Shown here piece by piece: positions 27,049 to 36,621 of a DNA stretch of 64,000 bases. Source of the DNA: Candidatus Eremiobacter antarcticus. GTDB lineage: Bacteria; Vulcanimicrobiota; Vulcanimicrobiia; Eremiobacterales; Eremiobacteraceae. The position numbers and the translations under genes are program-made. The stretch spans positions 1 through 64,000 of the forward strand of contig QHBK01000004.1 of NCBI GenBank assembly GCA_003244105.1. Direction: 5' to 3'. Each line of letters opens with the position of its first letter. The stretch's first letter is position 1. The notes under the pieces are model-generated. The model ran no database searches. It was not told the DNA's origin and was given only the letters and a program-made list of their open reading frames with translations.

Positions 27049-28034
27049 TGCTGCGCCTTCCGCCCTTTGAGTACGTCGCCGCCACGTCGCTCGATTCTGC
27101 CGTCGAGCGGCTGGCCGCCGAACCGCACGCGATGGTCGTCTCGGGCGGCACCGACCTCTATGCCAACATGAAGCAACGGCTCTTCACGCCGCCGACCCTC
27201 ATAGGGTTACGCGCCATCCCCGATTTGCGCTTCATCCTCTTCAACGAGGTCGCCGGTTTGACGATTGGCGCCACCACGACGATCACGGACATCGCCACGA
27301 GCGCCGTGGTGCGCCGGCACTATCCCGCGCTCGCAAACGCGGCTGAGCTCGTCTCCACGCCGCAGCTGCGCAACATGGGCACCATCGGCGGCAATCTGTG
27401 CCTCGACACGCGCTGCAATTATTACAATCAGAACCTCGACTGGCGCAAAGCGCTGGGCTTTTGCATGAAAAAAGACGGCGACGTGTGCAAGGTCGCTCTG
27501 AGCAGCCCCAAGTGCGTTGCGGTCAATTCATCGGACACTGCGCCCGTGCTGCAGGCCTTTGGCGCGCGCGTCCGGCTGCGGGGCCCTCAAGGGGAGCGGG
27601 AAATCCCAATCGCCGACTTCTACCGCAACGACGGGATGTTCGCGTGGAACAAGGCGCCCGGCGAGATACTCAGCAGAGTCCTCGTGCCGCCGCCGCCGGC
27701 GGGCACGCGCAGCGCCTATCGCAAACTGCGCTTGCGCAACTCCTTCGACTTCCCGATCGTCAGCGTGGCAGCAGTCGTCGTCAGAAACGAGGCGGGCGTG
27801 TGCACCGACGCGCGCGTCGTCATCAATGCCGTAGCATCGCAACCGCTCGAGATTCCGCTTGCAGCTCAGGCTCTGATCGGCAGTGCTCTCGATGCGTCCG
27901 CCTTGCAGGCCGCTGCGGAGGCCGCTTTCGCCTTGGGCAAACCGCTGGACAACACGAGCGGCTCCATCCCATACCGCAAGCGCATGATCAGGGTCTTCGC
28001 GCGGCGCGCTCTCGAGGATTGCGCCGCAGCCTAA
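27048..28034 (+). CDS. Molybdenum hydroxylase FAD subunit with extra 4Fe-4S loop (HcrB-like)
   Basis: The FAD-binding signature is MVVSGGTDLYANMKQ with LRNMGTIGGNLCLDTRCNYY. An insertion follows that carries four cysteines: RCNYYNQ, GFCMKK, DVCKVA and PKCVAV, before NSSDTAPVL. In 4-hydroxybenzoyl-CoA reductase beta subunits the matching insertion binds an extra [4Fe-4S] cluster that lets low-potential electrons enter for a reductive dehydroxylation. Its conservation argues that this complex also runs reductively. Length is 328 aa. The last gene of the operon; a hairpin follows. Confidence 0.9.
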   Translation: MLRLPPFEYVAATSLDSAVERLAAEPHAMVVSGGTDLYANMKQRLFTPPTLIGLRAIPDLRFILFNEVAGLTIGATTTITDIATSAVVRRHYPALANAAELVSTPQLRNMGTIGGNLCLDTRCNYYNQNLDWRKALGFCMKKDGDVCKVALSSPKCVAVNSSDTAPVLQAFGARVRLRGPQGEREIPIADFYRNDGMFAWNKAPGEILSRVLVPPPPAGTRSAYRKLRLRNSFDFPIVSVAAVVVRNEAGVCTDARVVINAVASQPLEIPLAAQALIGSALDASALQAAAEAAFALGKPLDNTSGSIPYRKRMIRVFARRALEDCAAA

Positions 28035-28042
28035 TCACGCCC

Positions 28043-28061
28043 GCGCAAACGTCAGTTGCGC
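28043..28061 (+). terminator. Possible weak terminator hairpin
   Basis: GCGCAA / TTGCGC perfect 6-bp stem with a 7-nt loop, then only TTT, between convergent genes. The short T run makes it uncertain. Confidence 0.35.
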
Positions 28062-28069
28062 TTTGCGCT

Positions 28070-29326
28070 CTAGGCGGGCACGAGCGCTTCTGCGACCAGA
28101 TTCTTCACGACTGCGCCGCCTTTGATCACGAGCACGGCTCGCGCAGGGTCGTCGAAGATGTCGGGATCGGCGAGCGGGTCACGATCGAAGGCGACGATGT
28201 CCGCGAGCTTGCCCGCTTCGACAGTGCCGAGCAGGCGGTCTTGACGCATGATGCGCGCGTTTCCGATGGTCGCGCACTCGATGGCGCGCATGGGTGAGAG
28301 AATGCGCGCTTTGAGCGCGAGCTCGAGTCCGCGCCGGTCCTGACGACGACCCAACAAATCGGATCCCGAGCCGATGAGGACTCCTGCCTTTTCCGCTAGC
28401 TTGATGCTGCGCGCCATGGCGGATTCGCAGCCTGCTACGCGCGGCACGACGGCTTCCGGCAATCCCCATTTCTTCCACTCTTGCGCCATCAGGTGGCAGA
28501 CCGCGAGCGTCGGGTCGAGAGCCGCGCCCGCTTCGGCCATCGCGTCCGCAGTCGGCTCGTCCAGCATGGTGCCGTGTTCGAAACACTCCAAGCCGGCTTC
28601 CAGGCCGTTGCGGATCGCGTTGACGTTGTGCGCGTGGCCCGCGACGTACGTGTCGCGCGCCTTGGCCTCCCAGACCGCGGCTTTGAGTTCCTCGACGGTC
28701 AGCTGTGTGTCCTCGAGCCGGTCCGTCGTCGACACGACGCCGCCGCTGATGAAAGCCTTGAGTTGGGTCGCACCGCGGCGGAAGTTCAGGCGCGCCTGGC
28801 GCGTGACTTCGTCAGGCCCATCGCAGATGGCGATCATCTGCACGAGGCCGGGCAGCGACAGAACCGTGTCTTGATGGCAGAAGGGTCCGCTGATATTGCC
28901 GTGGCCGCCGGTCTGCACGATCGCAGCGCCCGAGGGAAAGACGCGCGGACCTGCCACTGCACCCGATTCGATGGCGCGCACCAAACCGCCGTCGACGCCG
29001 CTCATGTCGCGCACGGTCGTGAACCCGGCCTCGAGGCACAGCCGGCAGTTCTCGAACGTCCAAGCGGCGATCTCAGCCGGCGATACGAGTCCGGGATCGC
29101 CCTCGGCTGCGAAATCGTAGACCAGTCCCAGATGCGCGTGCGCGTCGATCAGCCCCGGCAACAGCGTCAGGCCCTCGCAGTCAATGACTTGCGCGTCATG
29201 GTTTCGAAATGTCGAGCTGCTTGAGACCTTTGAGATGAGCTGGTCTTCGATGAGTATGGAAGCCGCGGGCGCCGGATCCGCTCCGGTCGCATCGATGAGC
29301 CGGCCGCCGCGCAACACGATCGACAT
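28070..29326 (-). CDS. Amidohydrolase, Xaa-Pro/Xaa-Arg dipeptidase-like
   Basis: The 418-residue enzyme has the binuclear amidohydrolase set: LPGLIDAHAHLGLVYD (HxH), carboxylated Lys in TQLKAFISGG, AGHAHN, CFEHGTMLDE and the Asp in IGSGSDLLGR. The barrel end is GTVEAGKLADIVAFDRDP. This pattern fits the prolidase-like amidohydrolases that cleave dipeptides or N-acyl amino acids. No signal peptide. The ATG has GGAGGTTGC upstream, inside the divergent gene: the two start codons overlap in CATG. The divergent gene is a peptide-type binding protein, supporting peptide use. Confidence 0.85.
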   Translation of the reverse strand: MSIVLRGGRLIDATGADPAPAASILIEDQLISKVSSSSTFRNHDAQVIDCEGLTLLPGLIDAHAHLGLVYDFAAEGDPGLVSPAEIAAWTFENCRLCLEAGFTTVRDMSGVDGGLVRAIESGAVAGPRVFPSGAAIVQTGGHGNISGPFCHQDTVLSLPGLVQMIAICDGPDEVTRQARLNFRRGATQLKAFISGGVVSTTDRLEDTQLTVEELKAAVWEAKARDTYVAGHAHNVNAIRNGLEAGLECFEHGTMLDEPTADAMAEAGAALDPTLAVCHLMAQEWKKWGLPEAVVPRVAGCESAMARSIKLAEKAGVLIGSGSDLLGRRQDRRGLELALKARILSPMRAIECATIGNARIMRQDRLLGTVEAGKLADIVAFDRDPLADPDIFDDPARAVLVIKGGAVVKNLVAEALVPA

Positions 29327-30971
29327 GAAAGCAACCTCCGTTCCCGACTGTTTTGCGCGCGAACGGCCTCGGCCTTTTGCGTGGCGGCGGCTGGCGTCAG
29401 GCGCCGCCATTTGCATCGCAGCGCTGCTCGCATGCAGCTGCCGGCATTCCGTAAGCACCGGCACGGCGGATACGCTCGTCTTCGGGCGCAATAAGGACGC
29501 GCTCAATTTGGACCCCGCTTTGGCCCAAGACGGCCTGTCGCTCTCGCTCGATGAGGTGATGCTCGAGGGCCTGACGCGGTATCGCCCAGGCTCGTTCAAC
29601 ATCGAGCCCGGCCTTGCGACTTCCTGGAAGGTGGATGGCACCGGCCGCACGTGGACTTTCACGCTTCGCCGAAACGTAAAGTTTCAAGACGGCACCAGCT
29701 TCGACGCCGGCGCAGTGAAATTCAACATCGACCGCTGGCGCTTGCGCGACTCGCCGTATCACAAGTACGGCATTTTCACGTATTATCAGAGTCAATTCGG
29801 GGGCTTTCCGGGCATCATCGCGGCCGTCCAGGTCCTCGCGCCGGACAAGATCGTGCTGCATCTGTCGCATCCCATGGCGCCGCTGCTGGCCAATCTCGCC
29901 GAACCTGCGTTTGCGATGTCCTCCCCCACTGCTATCCGCGCGCACGGGGCCGACTACTTCCGCCGTCCCATCGGCACTGGACCGTATGCCCTGAGCGAGT
30001 GGATCAAAGATGACCACATAACGCTGCGCAGATTTGACGGTTACTGGGGTCCGAAACCGCGCATCACAACCGTAGTCGTACGCGACTTTCCAGATCCCGC
30101 TGTGACTCGTCTAGCCTTGGAGAACGGTGATATCGACGGCTGGGAGTTTCCCCGGCCGGATGACGTCGCTGCGCTGAGCGGCAATGCGAACATGCGCGTC
30201 TATCAACGCCCGCCCAACAGCACCATGTACCTGGCGATCAACACCCAAAGGCCCGCGTTGAACGACGTGCGCGTCCGGCGAGCCATCAACGAAGCGATCG
30301 ACGCGCGCACGATCACGCAACGGCTCTTCGAGCGGGGCACGGTCCGCGCGAAGAGCTTTCTGCCCCCGACGGTCTGGCCGCGCGGCGTGCCGACCGCGTA
30401 CCGCTACGACCCGCCAGATGCCAAGCGGCTCTTGCGCGAGGCGGGGTATCCTCACGGTTTCAAGACCCGGCTGTGGTACATGACGGCGCCACGGCCCTAC
30501 TTGCCCCAGCCGGAGCGCGTCGCAGAAGCGATCCAAGCCGATCTCAAAGCTGTGGGCATCGATGCGGCTCTGCAAGGCCTCGAGTGGGGGACGTTCTTGC
30601 ACCGGGTGATGAATGCGGAGCACGATCTCACACTGGCCGGCTGGACAGGCGACAACGGCGATCCGGACAACTTTCTGTACCCGCCGTTGGATCTCGATAA
30701 CGCGCACCCACCCGGCGCCTACAACCTAGCTTTCTGGCGTAATGCTGCGTATCATCGGCTCATCGTGGCGGCGCAGAGCACGCTGCCTATACATGAGCGC
30801 GCTCGCCTTTACGTGCAGGCGCTGCGGCTGATCCACGAAGATGCGCCGGTGGTTCCGATCGCCTATCCCACGACGGCCGTCGTGTTCAGCACGCGGGTGG
30901 CAGGTGTCGTCCCCGCTCCCGACGGCTCCGAGATGTTTCAGCACCTGCACTTCAAGCGCGATGGTGATTAG
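29325..30971 (+). CDS. ABC transporter substrate-binding lipoprotein, family 5 (peptide type)
   Basis: The 548-residue product has an Arg-rich N-region, hydrophobic core and lipobox LLAC (Cys about 37). The domain shows WTFTLRRNVKFQDGTSFDA, IGTGPYALSEW, FDGYWGPKPRITTVVV, VRRAINEAIDARTIT and GWTGDNGDPDNFLYP. The last motif and its GDNGDPDNF context are typical of dipeptide/oligopeptide receptors. No permease genes are adjacent. The start codon overlaps that of the divergent dipeptidase-like gene and no ribosome site is visible upstream, so leaderless or alternative initiation is possible. The stop overlaps the next convergent gene by 4 nt. Confidence 0.86.
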   Translation: MKATSVPDCFARERPRPFAWRRLASGAAICIAALLACSCRHSVSTGTADTLVFGRNKDALNLDPALAQDGLSLSLDEVMLEGLTRYRPGSFNIEPGLATSWKVDGTGRTWTFTLRRNVKFQDGTSFDAGAVKFNIDRWRLRDSPYHKYGIFTYYQSQFGGFPGIIAAVQVLAPDKIVLHLSHPMAPLLANLAEPAFAMSSPTAIRAHGADYFRRPIGTGPYALSEWIKDDHITLRRFDGYWGPKPRITTVVVRDFPDPAVTRLALENGDIDGWEFPRPDDVAALSGNANMRVYQRPPNSTMYLAINTQRPALNDVRVRRAINEAIDARTITQRLFERGTVRAKSFLPPTVWPRGVPTAYRYDPPDAKRLLREAGYPHGFKTRLWYMTAPRPYLPQPERVAEAIQADLKAVGIDAALQGLEWGTFLHRVMNAEHDLTLAGWTGDNGDPDNFLYPPLDLDNAHPPGAYNLAFWRNAAYHRLIVAAQSTLPIHERARLYVQALRLIHEDAPVVPIAYPTTAVVFSTRVAGVVPAPDGSEMFQHLHFKRDGD

Positions 30972-31402
30972 CGCGCCGGTTTGCGGCAACACAGTTCCAG
31001 CTTGGTGCCGCACGGATCTTCGAAGAAAACCGCCGGGTAAGTCTCCCAATCAGCTGAGCGTTCCACAGATAGCGCGCCCATGCCGGGGAGCGACGCCCCC
31101 ATTTCTTCGAGCCGGCTCAACGACGAAAGCCGAAAGGCGATCCGGGTCGACGTTGGCTGCATGCCGGCGTCTTCGATGACCCCCAGAAAGAACGAGGCCG
31201 CGCCCGCAGCCGGCGCAGAGTAGTACTCAAGGACGTTGCACGGCGTGGTCTCGCCCACGTCTTTCCAGTCACCGGCGGCGTCGACGTGCGCAAAGCGTTG
31301 GACGCTCAATCCCAGTGCCGGCATGAGCTTGTCATAAAACCGCTGGGCCTTCGCAAGCGACGGAACCCTCATATCGATGTGGTCGAATCCCTCGAATTGC
31401 AA
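30968..31402 (-). CDS. VOC-fold protein (glyoxalase/dioxygenase superfamily)
   Basis: The 144-residue protein begins with FDHIDMRVPSLAKAQRFYDK, the first beta-alpha-beta unit of the VOC fold, and ends with AVFFEDPCGTKLELCC, the last strand with the metal-position Glu. A His near residue 8 and this Glu could bind a metal. Such proteins include glyoxalases, epimerases and resistance proteins; the specific role is not evident. The stop overlaps the binding-protein stop on the other strand. Confidence 0.82.
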   Translation of the reverse strand: MQFEGFDHIDMRVPSLAKAQRFYDKLMPALGLSVQRFAHVDAAGDWKDVGETTPCNVLEYYSAPAAGAASFFLGVIEDAGMQPTSTRIAFRLSSLSRLEEMGASLPGMGALSVERSADWETYPAVFFEDPCGTKLELCCRKPAR

Positions 31403-31506
31403 CGTCGTTCTCCTTGTGTGCAGGGCGTACGGTGTCTAAGAGCGCTTTCAAGGCTTGCAGAGACAGCCTTGCATGACCCGGCAGCCAAGCGGGTACAAGC
31501 TCGGTC

Positions 31507-32628
31507 GTGACCATCTCGAAGAACGGCGGCCCCAAGGCTAAGCGTAATGCCAAGCAGCCCGCGCCCGTGCCGCTTGCGCTAGAGCCGGAGGAGTCCGCCA
31601 AAGCGGCCGGCTTGCGCTACGTCAGCGATCTCATGCCGGGCCTCGTGCGCGAGAAGGACGGCGACTCGTTTCGCTACCGAGACCAAAGCGGGGACATCAT
31701 CACCGACGAGAAGACGCTGCGCCGCATCAAGTCGCTGGCTATTCCGCCTGCCTATCAGCACGTATGGATCTGCCCGCACGAGCACGGGCATCTGCAGGCG
31801 ACGGGGCGCGACGCCCGAGGCCGCAAGCAATATCGCTACCATCCCCGCTGGCGTGAAGTGCGCGACGAGACGAAATACGGGCGGATGATCCAATTCGCGC
31901 AGGCGCTTCCCGGCATCCGCCGGCGCGTCGAAGAGGATCTCGCTCAGCCGGGTTTGCCACGCGAAAAAGTGTTGGCCACCGTCCTCAAACTGCTGGAATC
32001 GACGCTCATCCGCGTCGGCAACGAAGAATACGCAAAAGCCAACCGGTCGTTCGGGCTGACCACCATGCGCAACCGCCACGTGAAGGTCTCAAAGTCGGAG
32101 CTTCGATTCACGTTTCGCGGCAAGAGCGGCAAGGACCATAACGTCGGGATCAAAGATCGCCGTTTGGCAGGCATCGTGCGGCGCTGCCTCGATCTGCCAG
32201 GTCAAGAGCTTTTTCAATATCTGGACGACGACGGCGCCCGCCAGTCGATCGATTCCGCCGACGTCAACGAGTATTTGCGCGAGATCGCGGGAGACGCGTT
32301 CAGCGCCAAAGACTTCCGCACGTGGGCCGGCACTGTGCAATGCGCCTTGTCGCTGCAAGCCTTCGAGGATTGCGAGACCGCGGCTGACATGAAGAAGAAC
32401 GTCAACGAGGCGATCAAAGCGGTGGCGCAGATGCTCGGCAACACGCCCACGATCTGCCGCAAGTGCTACGTCCACCCCACCGTCCTTGAAGCCTACCTTG
32501 AGGGAACGTTGCTCGGATGGCTGCCGGCGCGCGGCGAGGCGGTGCAGGCGGAGGGCACGGGAGATCTGCGGAGAGAGGAGCGCGCAGTAGCCGATCTGTT
32601 GCGGCGCCGGCTGAGCGAGGCGGCCTGA
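31507..32628 (+). CDS. DNA topoisomerase IB (poxvirus-like)
   Basis: The 373-residue enzyme has an N-terminal DNA-clamp domain (SFRYRDQSGDIITDEKTLRR, GRKQYRYHPRWREVRDETKY) and a catalytic domain with GNEEYAKANRSFGLTTMRNR, FRGKSGKDHNV, FRTWAGT and the nucleophile Tyr in CRKCYVHPTVLEAY. These are the signatures of bacterial poxvirus-type IB topoisomerases, which relax supercoils through a 3'-phosphotyrosine. GTG start. An approximately 40-residue basic N-terminal leader precedes the domain. It stands alone on the plus strand. Confidence 0.93.
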   Translation: MTISKNGGPKAKRNAKQPAPVPLALEPEESAKAAGLRYVSDLMPGLVREKDGDSFRYRDQSGDIITDEKTLRRIKSLAIPPAYQHVWICPHEHGHLQATGRDARGRKQYRYHPRWREVRDETKYGRMIQFAQALPGIRRRVEEDLAQPGLPREKVLATVLKLLESTLIRVGNEEYAKANRSFGLTTMRNRHVKVSKSELRFTFRGKSGKDHNVGIKDRRLAGIVRRCLDLPGQELFQYLDDDGARQSIDSADVNEYLREIAGDAFSAKDFRTWAGTVQCALSLQAFEDCETAADMKKNVNEAIKAVAQMLGNTPTICRKCYVHPTVLEAYLEGTLLGWLPARGEAVQAEGTGDLRREERAVADLLRRRLSEAA

Positions 32629-32649
32629 AAGGCCGAAATCAGAAGCGGA

Positions 32650-34113
32650 TCATCGCGTCGCCGGCTTTCCGGCCGCGCCTACGGGCAGCAGCAACGGCTT
32701 GCGGGGCGCTTGGCTGAAGTCGAAATCAGCCCGCAGATCGCCGAGAATCGAATTGTTCTCGCGCACGTCCGGGCGGGGATCGGGGCGTCCGTCCGTCTTC
32801 GGATCGATGCGCGCGCCGCCCAAGAAGTCGTCTTCGATGAACTTGACGTACGCGTCGAAGCTCAGGGTTTGATGATCGATGTAGCCGCGCTTGGCATACG
32901 GGCTGATAACGATAGCAGGCACGCGCAGACCATATCCGTTTTGATCGACGGTGGGCGGCACGACGTGGTCATAGAACCCGCCCCAGTCATCCCATGCCAA
33001 GAAGATGGCGGTGCTGTTCCAGTCGGGACTCTGCATGATGGCGTTTACCAGGCCCGTGACGTACCCTTGCCCGTCGCTCACGAGAGCGGGCGGATGTTCG
33101 CTGTACTTGCTGTTCGGGCAAATCCATGAGACGGCCGGCAGCGATCCGGCCTTGGCAGCCGCATAGAACTTGGAGATGTCCTGGATGTTCTGCAGCTCGC
33201 CATCTGATTTGACGGTATCGAAGTACGGCAATGGGTTCCAGATGCCCGGCGTCTTCGCGCGTTGCCGCCGCTGCACGCCATTCATTGAATCGTCTTCGGT
33301 GTCCGGTTCGAAGCCCGCGAACACGTAGTATGCCCAACTGACATGTTGCTTGTGCAGCAGGTAGGTGAGATCGGTCCAGGCGTAGTCCGGCGGCCCTGAC
33401 TGGGCTTGGCCGGCATTGACCTTGTGCCGCTTTCCGGGCTTGCCCGCACGTGCGGGCCGCTGCGGGCTTTGCACTTCGTTGACGCAGCTCATGGGATCGG
33501 CTGCCCTCGAGCATTTCGCGGACCATTCGGACACCATGAAGAGATGCTGCGGCAGACTCCACGATGCGTTGGGCTCAAACATCTTGTCCTGCAGCACGAA
33601 GTTGTTTGCGTACGCCCAGTAGTTGGCGATCTCGCGCTGGTCATGGTAGCCCATCACGTCGGCGTTGCGGTCGCCGGCGCAGCGTGGGTCGGTGCTAAAG
33701 CCGGCGCAGCGCTTGCCGCCGCGCAGAGCCTGCGTGATGAAGCCGTCCATTTTTCCGCTGTCGATATCGGCCCGGGCGTTCGTCTCGCCGTGAGGGCCCC
33801 CGCGGTTGAGATCGTTTGCATCGTGATACGGCCGTACGCATGGCCCCTGATTCGGATCTGGGATGCACGCGGTCGGCACGCCGTTGCGCATAGGAATACC
33901 GTCGGCGCCGGGATACGTGCCGAAATAGCTGTCGAACGAGCGGTTCTCTTGCATGATGATGACGACGTGCTTGATCTTGTGGATGTCGTCGGCGCCTGAG
34001 GCGGTTACATTATGCGTCTGGGCGGTCGAATGCGAGCGCACAGTCAGACAGAGGCAGATGACCGCCGCAACGGCGGCAAGCGTCAAGAGGCGGAAAGCAT
34101 TGATGTTCTTCAT
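32650..34113 (-). CDS. Secreted phosphoesterase (phospholipase C family)
   Basis: An N-terminal signal sequence (about 1-31, [17 protein letters not shown]) is followed by the PF04185 domain: [64 protein letters not shown] and [16 protein letters not shown], then [17 protein letters not shown]. At 487 aa it is closest to acid-phosphatase/phospholipase C proteins with a Cys-containing loop region. A TATAAT lies only 12 nt before the ATG and no Shine-Dalgarno is visible. This is the third phosphoesterase in the window, so phosphate or phospholipid scavenging is emphasised in this genome. Confidence 0.88.
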   Translation of the reverse strand: MKNINAFRLLTLAAVAAVICLCLTVRSHSTAQTHNVTASGADDIHKIKHVVIIMQENRSFDSYFGTYPGADGIPMRNGVPTACIPDPNQGPCVRPYHDANDLNRGGPHGETNARADIDSGKMDGFITQALRGGKRCAGFSTDPRCAGDRNADVMGYHDQREIANYWAYANNFVLQDKMFEPNASWSLPQHLFMVSEWSAKCSRAADPMSCVNEVQSPQRPARAGKPGKRHKVNAGQAQSGPPDYAWTDLTYLLHKQHVSWAYYVFAGFEPDTEDDSMNGVQRRQRAKTPGIWNPLPYFDTVKSDGELQNIQDISKFYAAAKAGSLPAVSWICPNSKYSEHPPALVSDGQGYVTGLVNAIMQSPDWNSTAIFLAWDDWGGFYDHVVPPTVDQNGYGLRVPAIVISPYAKRGYIDHQTLSFDAYVKFIEDDFLGGARIDPKTDGRPDPRPDVRENNSILGDLRADFDFSQAPRKPLLLPVGAAGKPATR

Positions 34114-34125
34114 GGTGTCAGACCC

Positions 34126-34131
34126 ATTATA
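34126..34131 (-). promoter_or_regulatory. -10 box suggesting a near-leaderless transcript
   Basis: TATAAT on the minus strand, 12 nt from the ATG of the phosphoesterase. Transcription would start about 5 nt before the ATG. A -35 element is weak. Confidence 0.45.
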
Positions 34132-34181
34132 ACGCCCATGCCGCCCGCGCGCGTTAGAGAACCATGTGAAAGAACCAAGGC

Positions 34182-34961
34182 TTAGCCGGAGGGCGGGTAT
34201 TGCGCCAGGGCGATCTTGGTCAGCAGCTCGTCGTCGCCCAGCGTCGCGACCGACGCGCCGAGCTTGGGGCGTAGCACGGCCGCAATCTTGGCGGCGGCCT
34301 TGCGGGCGGCATCGGGATCGAGTGTGGTTCTGCGCTCGGAGTACCGCTCGGCCAACGCGATCTCATACGGACTCAAAGCAGCGATGTGCAATTCGCGATC
34401 GTCGGGCGAAGATGACGTGCCGGGCCGCAGCCAGACTTTGGGGTCGCTCACTTCGAAGGCGCGATCGCGTATGACAAGGGTGCCGGCGGCATAATCCCCG
34501 AGCCGCTTGTTCTGGGACGAGAGCACCATGCTCACCACCGAGAGCGCATAAAAACCCAGCAATTGCTCGACGATGCGCGTGAGGTTCCGCACGCATGAAT
34601 CGATGAAGGCGACCGGGTAGCCGCCATCGCGAACCGTGCGGATCCCAAGCACCCTTTTCCCCGGCGTCTGCCCGTTCCAGATCTGCTCGAAGAAGATGAA
34701 GTACCCGTACCAGATCAGGAAAAACAAAACGATTCCCACGGCTAAGGCGGTCGATTCCGCGTTCTTGCTGCCCAGGCGCAGGGCGGCGCCGATCACGCCC
34801 GCGCGCTTGAGCACGACGATGCCGCCGATGAACAAGACGATCGACGCGGCAAGCTGGATGAAGCCGTCGATGACGAGCGCGAGAAAGCGGCTACCCAAGC
34901 CGGCCAGCTCGTAGTAAAATGCGATGCTTTCGGGCGTGCGGATGGTGACCGAGCGCTCCAT
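34182..34961 (-). CDS. RDD family membrane protein
   Basis: The 259-residue protein carries the RDD domain: [20 protein letters not shown] (R and D of the motif), a second helix, [20 protein letters not shown] and the third helix before [16 protein letters not shown]. The C-terminal 80 residues form a soluble helical tail with [20 protein letters not shown] and [17 protein letters not shown]-type segments, seen in RDD proteins near MoxR clusters. The family role is unsettled; some members are ion antiporters. It is co-directional with DUF4139 (48-nt gap) and near SpoIIM. Confidence 0.88.
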   Translation of the reverse strand: MERSVTIRTPESIAFYYELAGLGSRFLALVIDGFIQLAASIVLFIGGIVVLKRAGVIGAALRLGSKNAESTALAVGIVLFFLIWYGYFIFFEQIWNGQTPGKRVLGIRTVRDGGYPVAFIDSCVRNLTRIVEQLLGFYALSVVSMVLSSQNKRLGDYAAGTLVIRDRAFEVSDPKVWLRPGTSSSPDDRELHIAALSPYEIALAERYSERRTTLDPDAARKAAAKIAAVLRPKLGASVATLGDDELLTKIALAQYPPSG

Positions 34962-35008
34962 CCGCTCAATCCCTCGGGCTTGCGTTCATGCCGCGCGCAG
35001 ATATGACG

Positions 35009-36463
35009 TCATGAGGGAACGCTCACGCGCATCGTGTAGCGCAACGTCTGCTTGCTGTTGGCGGGCAGCCGGATATTCCATGTGGACGTCGTCGCCGAGC
35101 TCTTCTCATGATGGTAGTTCTCGGCGATGATCTGCCAGTTGGCCGTCGGCATCGGCTCGACGATCTTCACGGGCTGCATCTGGTCCTTAGCATTGTGCAG
35201 CTCGATTTCGTACGAGCTTTCATAGATGTAAAACGACGATTGCCGGTACTCGTGGAAGTCCGTCTGCTTCTTGTTGGCGGTGACATCGAACGCTTCGCCG
35301 AGATGAAGGCGGACTTTCTCGTGCTTGGGCGTGTGATCGATGGCATCTTCGCCGACGAATTGAGCGTTGCCCTTGGAATCTTTCTTGTAGATGCGCACGG
35401 TGCCTCTGGGCAGCGGAATGCCCAAACCGCCGCCCCCGTTTGTGAACTCCAGGTAGACGCCGAATTTGAGCTTCTGTCCCAGATCGGCCGTGGCGCTCGT
35501 GTAGTAGTAGGGAGAGCCGCGCAGCTCCAGCGCTTTGCCCACGGGTATGGAAGAGGCCGAGAGCAGAGCCACTTGCTTTGTCTGTTTGTCCGCGATTGTC
35601 GTCGGGCGCGCCAACGAGTATAGATGATATTCCAACAGGTTTTCGTTCGTCACCGCGTTCGGCGAGGTCACCGAGATGCGGCCTAATGTTTTGGCGACGT
35701 TATCCTCACTTGGCGTCCGGTTCACATCGCCTGCGACCAACTGCAGCTTGGCATTGCGATACGTCGTGCCGCTTTCATTGCCGAGCGTGATGAGGCCGCT
35801 CAAGTCCAGGCGCGAATCAGCAGCGTTGAGCTCGCCCACGTAATCGGCGCGCCAGGAAAGTCCGCCCGTGAGATAGCTGAGCTCGATGTCTTGAGCGGCC
35901 GCGGACTCATTGTCAAGATCGATGACGAGCGTGGGGCGGTCGCGCAGATTGGCCGGCAACGACGGGAAAATGAGCCGGCCGTCGACTCCCGTCTCTATGC
36001 GATTGCCGTATTGCAAAACCACTCCGTCGTTGGTGCTCAGCACGACTGCCCTCTCCCGCGTCTGCTTGCCGGTGGCGGGATTCATGTGCACGACTGTGAC
36101 CGTCTTGCCGACGTATTTCTCCAGCAGCTTCTGGGGCGAAAGCAAGTCGTAGTTGAAATTCTGTTCGATCATGCTGATGGCTCCGGGCGCGGATATGCTG
36201 CGCAGCAAAGCGGTGGCCGGGTTGATCTGGGCGCTGACGTCGCGAAACGCGACATGGTCGGATCCTTTGGGGAGCTGGATGCGCCGCTGATCTTTGACCA
36301 GCGCAAGCGAGGAATTGTAGATGGTCACCGCGACCGATTGTTGGTCTGATAGCGTGCTCAACTCTTCGGCTGGCTCGGCGGCGGCAGAGGCGGCGCTGGC
36401 CGCGCTGGCGGCGCACAGCGCAACCGCAGCTGCAAGGGCGAGAAGGGAAGCTCGTTGGATCAT
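35009..36463 (-). CDS. Secreted DUF4139 family protein
   Basis: The chosen ATG follows GGAGAC and gives a signal peptide with an Ala-Ser repeat (AASAASAASAAAEPAEE) at the cleavage region. The 484-residue product has a beta-rich N-terminal domain (SVAVTIYNSSLALVKDQRRI) and the DUF4139 core LSYLTGGLSWRADYVGEL, TYRNAKLQLVAGDVNR, FTNGGGGLGIPLPRGTVRIY. This is a periplasmic or secreted protein family of unknown biochemical function. It is followed by the RDD gene. Longer in-frame extension upstream has no signal sequence and was rejected. Confidence 0.82.
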   Translation of the reverse strand: MIQRASLLALAAAVALCAASAASAASAAAEPAEELSTLSDQQSVAVTIYNSSLALVKDQRRIQLPKGSDHVAFRDVSAQINPATALLRSISAPGAISMIEQNFNYDLLSPQKLLEKYVGKTVTVVHMNPATGKQTRERAVVLSTNDGVVLQYGNRIETGVDGRLIFPSLPANLRDRPTLVIDLDNESAAAQDIELSYLTGGLSWRADYVGELNAADSRLDLSGLITLGNESGTTYRNAKLQLVAGDVNRTPSEDNVAKTLGRISVTSPNAVTNENLLEYHLYSLARPTTIADKQTKQVALLSASSIPVGKALELRGSPYYYTSATADLGQKLKFGVYLEFTNGGGGLGIPLPRGTVRIYKKDSKGNAQFVGEDAIDHTPKHEKVRLHLGEAFDVTANKKQTDFHEYRQSSFYIYESSYEIELHNAKDQMQPVKIVEPMPTANWQIIAENYHHEKSSATTSTWNIRLPANSKQTLRYTMRVSVPS

Positions 36464-36621
36464 AGCTGTCTCCGTTGTGGTAGGGTATGAGGCTGATCCG
36501 GCAACGGCAGCGGTTCTACACCGTGATACGCAGCGAGCGGCCGCGAGGATAAGCCATATGCGATTCGACCGCGAGTCCGTGAGCTCAATGAACTCTATCG
36601 GCGCTTTGAGAATGCGCAAGC

